NCBI GenBank assembly: GCA_003427395.1
Contig: BFEA01000358.1
Location: 1,524,982 to 1,546,965, forward strand
DNA length: 21,984 nt
Reading direction: 5' to 3'
From: Chara braunii
Lineage: Eukaryota > Streptophyta > Charophyceae > Charales > Characeae
The notes beneath the pieces were generated by a model, which saw only the letters and a program-made list of their open reading frames with translations, searched no databases and was not told the DNA's origin. How positions within the stretch are numbered: the first letter of the stretch is position 1; the number at the start of each line of letters is the position of its first letter. The position numbers and the translations under genes are program-made. Positions 17,483 to 21,984 of the stretch are shown here, piece by piece.

Positions 17483-17504
17483 AAGGGCTCGCAACCAAGC
17501 CCTT
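17483..17504 (-). repeat. Hairpin between ORF1 and the endonuclease frame
   Basis: AAGGGCT (17483-17489) and AGCCCTT (17498-17504) are perfect 7-bp arms around an 8-base loop. They lie 14 bp after the ORF1 stop on the minus strand, followed on the plus strand by T residues. It could influence translation between the two ORFs, or be chance. Confidence 0.5.
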
Positions 17505-17517
17505 TTTCAGTTTCCCT

Positions 17518-18788
17518 CTAATTTTCCGCCACATCATCATCATCATCAGTCTGCTGTTCGGATCCCGCCTCATCAAAAGCTTCGGCGTGATCGGTTTCGT
17601 CGCCATCTTCCGTGTTGACGAGCTTCGTGTACTGCTCGGTGTTTTGCTTGGCTAATTCCCAAGCCCCTTTATCCTTCCGAATGCACTTCAGTCCTCACTT
17701 CGTGCAGAGAGATCTCACTTCTTTGAGAGTCATACCCATATAGTGATCTAGTCTCTCCTTCATGTATTCAATGACGTCCCTCTCCTTGCTTTTTTCTTCT
17801 TCTTCATTGTCTTCGGCTTCAGTGGAGTCGTCACTCATTTCTCCTTCTTCTTTGTCTTCATCCAACTTCTCCTTTCCTTTCTCGTTCGCCTTCTCAATCT
17901 CGGACTCGATTTCCTCCGTTGCAGCTTCCTTTTGTTTCTCTTATCCTCGGATGTTTCCGTCTCCCTCCTTCATCTTGGTTTGTTGAACCAGCGATTTTAA
18001 AATATTTAGGATCGCTTCTAGTTTCTTATCGCCCTCGTTTGCCGGCATCTCGTGTTTGACATCGATGGTGCAGTTCTCCTGGCTTTCCTCCTATGATCTT
18101 CATCATCAGAGGAGATCAAGATCTGTGGTTGTCTAACCTTGATCCCTCCACTTCTCGACTTCGATCGAGTTTTTACCTTACTCAGTGTTGGTGAACTCAC
18201 TGCCCGCTTCCGCATTTCGCTACTCCCCATTTTCTTCCCGCTGTATTCACTCTCTAGAGTTGCTGCCTTCTTTTTCGATTCCTCCAGTTTCTCCAACTTC
18301 TCGTTTATCTTCTTGAGTGACGACCCAAAGGTACTTGAGATCCATGACTTGATCCGCTCTTCGCTTCCGTCGATGCTGCTACTACTACTCTTTTTACTCT
18401 TCTCCTTCTTGTTCGTCCGCGTTGACGTCATGCCACTGGACTCTCCACCGTCCTTCTTCTTGGCGTCTTCAATCGTGTCCCTCATTTCCCACCTTTCTAT
18501 CAAGTCCAGGTGTTCTTTAGTGAACCATGCTCGGTTCCCCGGTTCCGGGAACTTGTTCACCGACGGTGCTCGCGGAGGAACACTTGGTGCGTTCCACGCT
18601 CCTTGCCATCCGTACGGAGGAGGTTGTAGAGGATAATAGCTTGGTTGATATGGCGCTTGATACGGCTGAGGTAGTGCTAGCTGGAGACTGCCTGGATGTG
18701 GTTGTGGCGCTAGTGCTTGTTGTACCGTGGTCAGAGTCGAGTTCGCCATAGTAAGAACAACTCCGATCGTAGGTGGTGGGGTTTGCAC
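17518..18788 (-). pseudogene. ORF1 of the Penelope-like element, about 420 codons, broken
   Basis: The intact first part (ATG at about 18749; the open frame starts upstream with no ATG) begins MANSTLTTVQQALAPQP. A Pro/Gln/Tyr-rich segment follows (QPYQAPYQPSYYPLQPPPYG), then GNRAWFTKEHLDLIERWE and a Lys/Ser-rich basic run. Next is a predicted coiled coil (SLKKINEKLEKLEESKKKAA), an SR/KR-rich region and ISSDDEDH. Near 18050 a frameshift hides the rest, which reads EMPANEGDKKLEAILNILKS, a strongly acidic Glu/Asp stretch, then MTLKEVRSLCTK-stop-GLKCIRKDKGAWEL, which resembles a SAP-type helix pair. It ends in Asp repeats (from (CAT)n) and a stop at 17518. Two more stops occur at about 17941 and 17695. 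A role in binding RNA or chromatin is inferred from composition only. Confidence 0.7.
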
Positions 18789-19454
18789 CCCAGCTTGGTA
18801 CTCCGTCCAGTATCTTCTGCAACCTCACCACCGTCCGCGACCGCGCCCTCGTCCGAACATACGCCAAGATAGTCTTCACACCTTAGCCAGGTCTTCGGTA
18901 AATACGAGAACAACGCCTTCAGGAAAGCTTCCCTTTGAGCCAACCTCAATGAGCTACTCAGGTCTCGGTGGATCCACGAATCTCGTGCTATCTCTCCCAC
19001 TAATAATAGAGAAGGAGATCATGATAATTAATATGATAATGGTGATAATAATGACGATATCGATATTCAATATTCACTGGACATGATACTAAGCCAGAGA
19101 TGTGCACTCTCTTCGTACACTTCCTTCTTCATCACCTAGAACTACGTTGCCACGGATGGCCCGAAGTCACTTGAGGTAAATCAATGGGAAGGTAGAGGAA
19201 GGGAGGCGCTGGTGAAGCGTTCCCAAGCATTAATGCAAGGTCGTTTCACCAGCTCACTTGAGAATGCTCAATCATAATAATGTAATCAGAAGCTTTAATC
19301 TCACGGAACAGATTACATCATTTGCATAGCGCATCCTGCGCTCACAGTCCTTCCACTCCGTTGTAGTATCCGCTCAGACTGCGTTCGAACTCACGCTCGA
19401 AGTATATCTGCTTATACCCTATGGTAGCGAGGGAATACCCTTTGCGTTCCTAAA

Positions 19455-19486
<32 letters not shown>

Positions 19487-19710
19487 TATAATAAATAAAA
19501 ATAAAATAAATAAAACTTTATATATATATATAAATGCCGAAATGCAAAATTGCAGAAAATTTGCAAAAATGAATAAAGGAAGACGTCATCAATTTTGTCC
19601 TTTCCAACCGACTGTGTGGCTGAGCCTTCTTTCTCGTCTGAAGACCGGTAATCCTGTCTCCCACTGATAACGTGTTGTCCTTCTGCCAAAAAACCTGAAT
19701 GGGATCGAGG
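18789..19710. other. Leader region of the Penelope-like element
   Basis: Lies between the 3' end of the upstream pLTR copy and ORF1. About 19000-19070 has ATAATGATGATAAT-like low-complexity sequence. A (TA)n run occupies about 19455-19479, followed by AT-rich sequence to about 19540. The 89-codon frame at 18731-19000 (minus) overlaps ORF1 and has no recognisable motif. This should be the 5' untranslated part of the full-length unit. Confidence 0.5.
19455..19479. repeat. (TA)n microsatellite
   Basis: About 12 uninterrupted TA units, followed by further TATATA runs to about 19532. Confidence 0.95.
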
Positions 19711-19834
19711 CAACGAAGTTCAACGTTTCTTGCTTGGTACTGCTTTTGTTACTCACTCGAAATGTTGACTTATGGCGTCGTGACATATCTTGTCAGGGAT
19801 CCGGCTTATTGTGCGCAAGAAATATCACCCTTGT
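19711..19834 (-). repeat. Upstream pLTR-like repeat, 3' part
   Basis: Homologous to 13325-13448. It ends at 19834 with ACCCTTGT, the left target-site copy of the hAT-type element. Compared with the downstream copy, most differences make this copy more AT-rich, as expected from decay of methylated cytosines. Confidence 0.92.
19827..19834 (+). repeat. Target-site duplication, left (ACCCTTGT)
   Basis: Identical to 20606-20613. The empty-site pLTR at about 13441-13448 has a single copy. Confidence 0.95.
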
Positions 19835-20126
19835 CAGTGTTGCCGGTGTTCGGGATGGGCCGAACGCCCGAACCCGAACGCCCGAATGTACGGGACCCCT
19901 TCGGAAGGCGTTCGGCCGTTCGGGCCGAACGCGGACCAAAAAGAAAAAAAATAAAATAAACATATTTTCAAAAACTTTCAAAAACAAAATATGTTATGGA
20001 GAAAAATAAACTAAACAACATTTTCCTGGGCACTACATCCAAATTCTCTACCAAATTTGAATTAAAAATCAAATACAAAAAATAAACACTATGATAAAAA
20101 TAAGAAAAAATAAAAAGAGAATTAAA

Positions 20127-20290
20127 ATGAGTGAGTGTGCCAGCACCTTTTCGATACCGCCATCTTCGCCAATTTTTAACTATTCATTGGCATTGACAAA
20201 TGCCCTGAAAATTTACAGATATGTAGTTTACATAATCAATAACTCATTAAAAAATTTTCAAAAAATACTAAATTTATTTAGGCCCCGAAA
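20127..20290 (+). repeat. Internal duplicate A of the hAT-type element
   Basis: About 164 bp starting at GTGAGTG, with GAGCAC-like, CCATCTTCGCCAATTTTTAA and AAAATTTACAG blocks and ending CCCCGAAA. It aligns block for block with 20328-20491. Confidence 0.88.
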
Positions 20291-20327
20291 TAAAGTGAAA
20301 ACAAAAAGTTAAAAGTAAAAAAAAACA

Positions 20328-20491
20328 AAATAGTGAGTGGGCGAGCACGTTTTGACACCCCCATCTTTGACGATTTTTAATGTTTTTTTGGCTTAGCAGA
20401 ATGACTTCAAAATTTATAGGCGTGTAAGCTACATCATAGAGAACTCATAAAAAACAATTCAGAAAAAAAAACTTATTGTTAGTTTCCGAAA
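20328..20491 (+). repeat. Internal duplicate B of the hAT-type element
   Basis: Second 164-bp copy (GTGAGTGGGCGAGCACG, CCATCTTTGACGATTTTTAA, AAAATTTATAG, ending TTCCGAAA), separated from copy A by about 37 bp of A-rich sequence. Divergence is considerable, so the duplication is old relative to the family. Confidence 0.88.
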
Positions 20492-20605
20492 ACATTTTTG
20501 GCGGGGGCCGAACCTGGAGGTGCTCGGCGCCCGAACGGGACCCCGAACGCCTGAACGTTCGGGGGTCAGCCCGGGGGCCCCCGAACGTTTAGTCAGGTAA
20601 CCCTG

Positions 20606-20789
20606 ACCCTTGTCCTTTTTTCTGATTTTTTTGAATCTCGGCCCATTTGGGTTGAATCCCAGCGTTGGCCAAGATATCAGAAAAATTCAGTAAAGAACCG
20701 AGTCGCTTTCTGCGTACGCTGTATCAGTCGAAGCTTGGCATATGCCTGTATAACTATGAGAACAAATGGTACATATTCTGTCACACCTT
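20606..20789 (-). repeat. Upstream pLTR-like repeat, 5' part with RT C-terminal codons
   Basis: Begins with the second ACCCTTGT and then matches 13449-13627. On the minus strand it encodes KV-stop-QNMYHLFS-stop-LYRHMPSF, against KVWPNMYQLFSELYRQKTSF in the downstream copy. This shows it derives from the 3' end of the same element family. The match stops at 20789. Confidence 0.92.
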
Positions 20790-21000
20790 CGGAATATACC
20801 TCGCTAATCTGATTGCTAGAACCTTACCTAACTGTGGCGGACCCACCAGGTGTGGTGCTCCGCCTGGGATAGAAATGAAGATGGAGGAAGAAGGGGGAGC
20901 GAGATGGCACAGCACAGCTCCCACGTTAGACTCCGATGCACGTACTCCAAAGTGTGCGAATGTAGAATGAATCGAAAAACAGACAACAGATGGGTATACC
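20790..21000. other. No recognisable gene
   Basis: Short frames on both strands; no motif or element end. Confidence 0.5.
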
Positions 21001-21008
21001 CCAGCGGA

Positions 21009-21068
21009 CTGACGGGACTGGACTGGACTGGCTGGTACCGACAGAGGTACCGGCCTGGACTGGACTGC
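21009..21068 (+). repeat. (GGACT)-type short repeats with two GGTACC palindromes
   Basis: GACTG/GGACT words recur at 21007-21033 and 21055-21067. Between them GGTACC occurs at 21034-21039 and 21046-21051, separated by 6 bp. Confidence 0.75.
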
Positions 21069-21114
21069 CCCGAATACAACACAGGTATGTGAGAACAGGC
21101 CAAGGGGCTGGTCT

Positions 21115-21156
21115 CACAGGCCAACCAGAGGTCCGCACAGGCCAACCAGAGGTCCG
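21115..21156 (+). repeat. Perfect tandem duplication of a 21-bp unit
   Basis: Two identical units (21115-21135 and 21136-21156) starting CACAGGCCAACC and ending GGTCCG, preceded by a related ACAGGCCAAGGGG. Confidence 0.95.
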
Positions 21157-21330
21157 CTACACGATTATCGGCTTGTGATGGATCGCCTAGATACTAGCAC
21201 GCTTCCGCCAAGAAACGGAACTCTACCAAAGAAAAAGAAAACCTGAGCACTCCAACAGAAAAATTGTCGCCGTTTTTTTTTTTTGTTGATCGTAGGGCCT
21301 CACCCCCGAATAACCGTTTAAAAACTGTTT

Positions 21331-21435
21331 TTCAACTGTTTATCCTGGCATATGCACCATGGTCTACAGGAAGTGAAGGAAACCAACGTGCGTGACTTAT
21401 GTAGTCCACATGAAGTGACAGGATAAACAGTTGAA
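21331..21435. repeat. Inverted repeat with perfect 17-bp arms, 105 bp
   Basis: TTCAACTGTTTATCCTG (21331-21347) is perfectly inverted at 21419-21435. The words AACTGTT/AACAGTT and GTTTA/TAAAC recur from about 21314 to 21536 outside the hairpin. It could be a short foldback element or solo inverted termini. No target duplication was found. Confidence 0.85.
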
Positions 21436-21891
21436 CTTTTATGTTGATAAACTGTTGAGAATCTGTTTATATTTTGTTGAACTACGTTTGGAAGGTTGAA
21501 CTATGTGTTGGTAAACTGTATATCAACAGTTAAACACATGACTTTATGTTGAAAATCGTGATGAAAATGTGATGTTGGTGTGATGAATCGTGTTGGAAAT
21601 GTGATGGTGTTATGTTTGGATTTATGGTGCTTGCCTGTCGGAGACCTCTCTAGTCATATTCATGCATGCATGTGTCCCATTGGAGCAGAGGGGAGCATTC
21701 CGGTTGATAAATTCCGTGACTTACTCATTCCATACAACAAAGAAGAGATGAACACGCACACCTCCCAAGCTTGTGACTTCTTCCCCCCCGGACACACACA
21801 CAATGACGGTACACTGACACTCTCATACACATTGTTGAAGTCGACATCATGTATACATAATAGCTGTGACCACCCTTTCGGGGCCGTATAC
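21436..21891. other. No recognisable gene
   Basis: Contains the outlying AACTGTT words to about 21536 and small CA-rich runs near 21791; otherwise nothing can be supported. Confidence 0.5.
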
Positions 21892-21918
21892 GTTCTCTCT
21901 CTCTCTCCCTCCCTTCAA

Positions 21919-21984
<66 letters not shown>
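21892..21984. repeat. (CT)n microsatellite at the window end
   Basis: A (CT) run at about 21892-21907, an interruption, then 60 bp of pure CT from 21925 to the last base. The repeat may continue past the window. Confidence 0.97.

Larger units (their letters stand above)
19835..20605. mobile_element. Non-autonomous hAT-type DNA transposon, 771 bp
   Basis: Ends CAGTGTTGCC and, inverted, CAGGGTTACC (8 of 10 match), with a perfect 8-bp target duplication ACCCTTGT. CAG-type ends and 8-bp duplications define the hAT superfamily. The uninterrupted repeat at 13325-13627 proves the insertion, because removing 19835-20605 and one ACCCTTGT restores the alignment. Within about 100 bp of each end are clusters of CGAACG/CGTTCG words, typical in kind of subterminal transposase-binding sites. 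The interior is AT-rich with no transposase, so movement would need an enzyme supplied elsewhere. It inserted after the pLTR copy was already present. Orientation is arbitrary. Confidence 0.93.
13325..20789 (-). mobile_element. Decayed Penelope-like retroelement with an N-terminal GIY-YIG endonuclease and flanking pLTR-like repeats
   Basis: In minus-strand order there is a 300-bp repeat (20789-19711, itself holding a DNA transposon), a leader, ORF1 (18788-17518), a GIY-YIG endonuclease (about 17320-16843) and a linker. The reverse transcriptase (15932-13561) follows, and its last codons run into a second copy of the 300-bp repeat (13627-13325). The upstream repeat carries the same C-terminal codons, now with stops, so it is the 3' end of a partial upstream copy. 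Penelope-like elements typically make such pseudo-LTRs through tandem insertion. Endonuclease before RT is the permuted order of the Naiad/Chlamys group; classical Penelope has it at the C-terminus. The body is 6.4 kb. Frameshifts, stops, an internal duplication and insertions make it inactive. Confidence 0.9.

Noticed and set aside
18139-18636. Plus-strand 165-codon frame rich in Ser, Leu and Phe
   Set aside because: It is the antisense shadow of the Lys/Glu/Ser-rich ORF1 on the minus strand.
13325-20789. LTR retrotransposon, suggested by the direct repeats
   Set aside because: No protease, integrase or RNase H is seen, the repeats include RT C-terminal codons, and the RT and endonuclease types are Penelope-like.

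Overview
This window looks like repeat-rich, non-coding nuclear DNA from a eukaryote. There are no bacterial operons or ribosome-binding sites. Instead it holds long homopolymer T tracts, microsatellites, degenerate tandem arrays, MITE-like elements, RNA polymerase III-type relics and one large decayed retroelement. No intact host protein gene is recognisable. The retroelement is a Penelope-like element (PLE) with its GIY-YIG endonuclease placed before the reverse transcriptase. That permuted order is known from the Naiad/Chlamys PLEs, and the Chlamys branch occurs in the green lineage. I therefore infer a plant or streptophyte/green alga; a charophyte such as Chara is my best but unproven guess.

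Layout. 1-760: three long T tracts and a five-copy tandem array of about 92 bp. 730-2650: a minus-strand unit with a 353-codon unrecognised ORF, an overlapping basic ORF and an A23 tract at its 3' side. 3345-3972: a duplicated segment of about 110 bp, one copy of which carries a 409-bp inverted-repeat element. 5108-5960: a short Cys-containing ORF, a sequence with tRNA-type A and B boxes, and a U6 snRNA-derived sequence. 5960-9230: mostly unassignable, with some hairpins and another T24 tract. 9388-10900: three successive degenerate tandem arrays, the last with a very regular period of 122-124 bp. 12248-12985: an unrecognised minus-strand ORF, a 101-bp hairpin and a G-rich tandem duplication.

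13325-20789: the PLE, on the minus strand. In element order it has an upstream 300-bp direct repeat (pLTR-like), a long leader, a damaged ORF1 (Pro/Gln-rich, then basic, coiled-coil and acidic), the GIY-YIG endonuclease, the RT and a downstream pLTR-like copy. It has been broken repeatedly. There are frameshifts and stops, a 512-bp tandem duplication inside the RT, an AT-rich foldback insertion before the RT, and a 771-bp non-autonomous hAT-type element in the upstream pLTR. The hAT insertion has a perfect 8-bp target duplication, and the intact downstream pLTR shows the empty site.

20800-21984: short repeats, a perfect 17-bp-arm hairpin and a terminal (CT)n run. The main biological content is therefore a nested record of transposition. 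All damaged genes are described as broken; none is expected to give a working protein as it stands.
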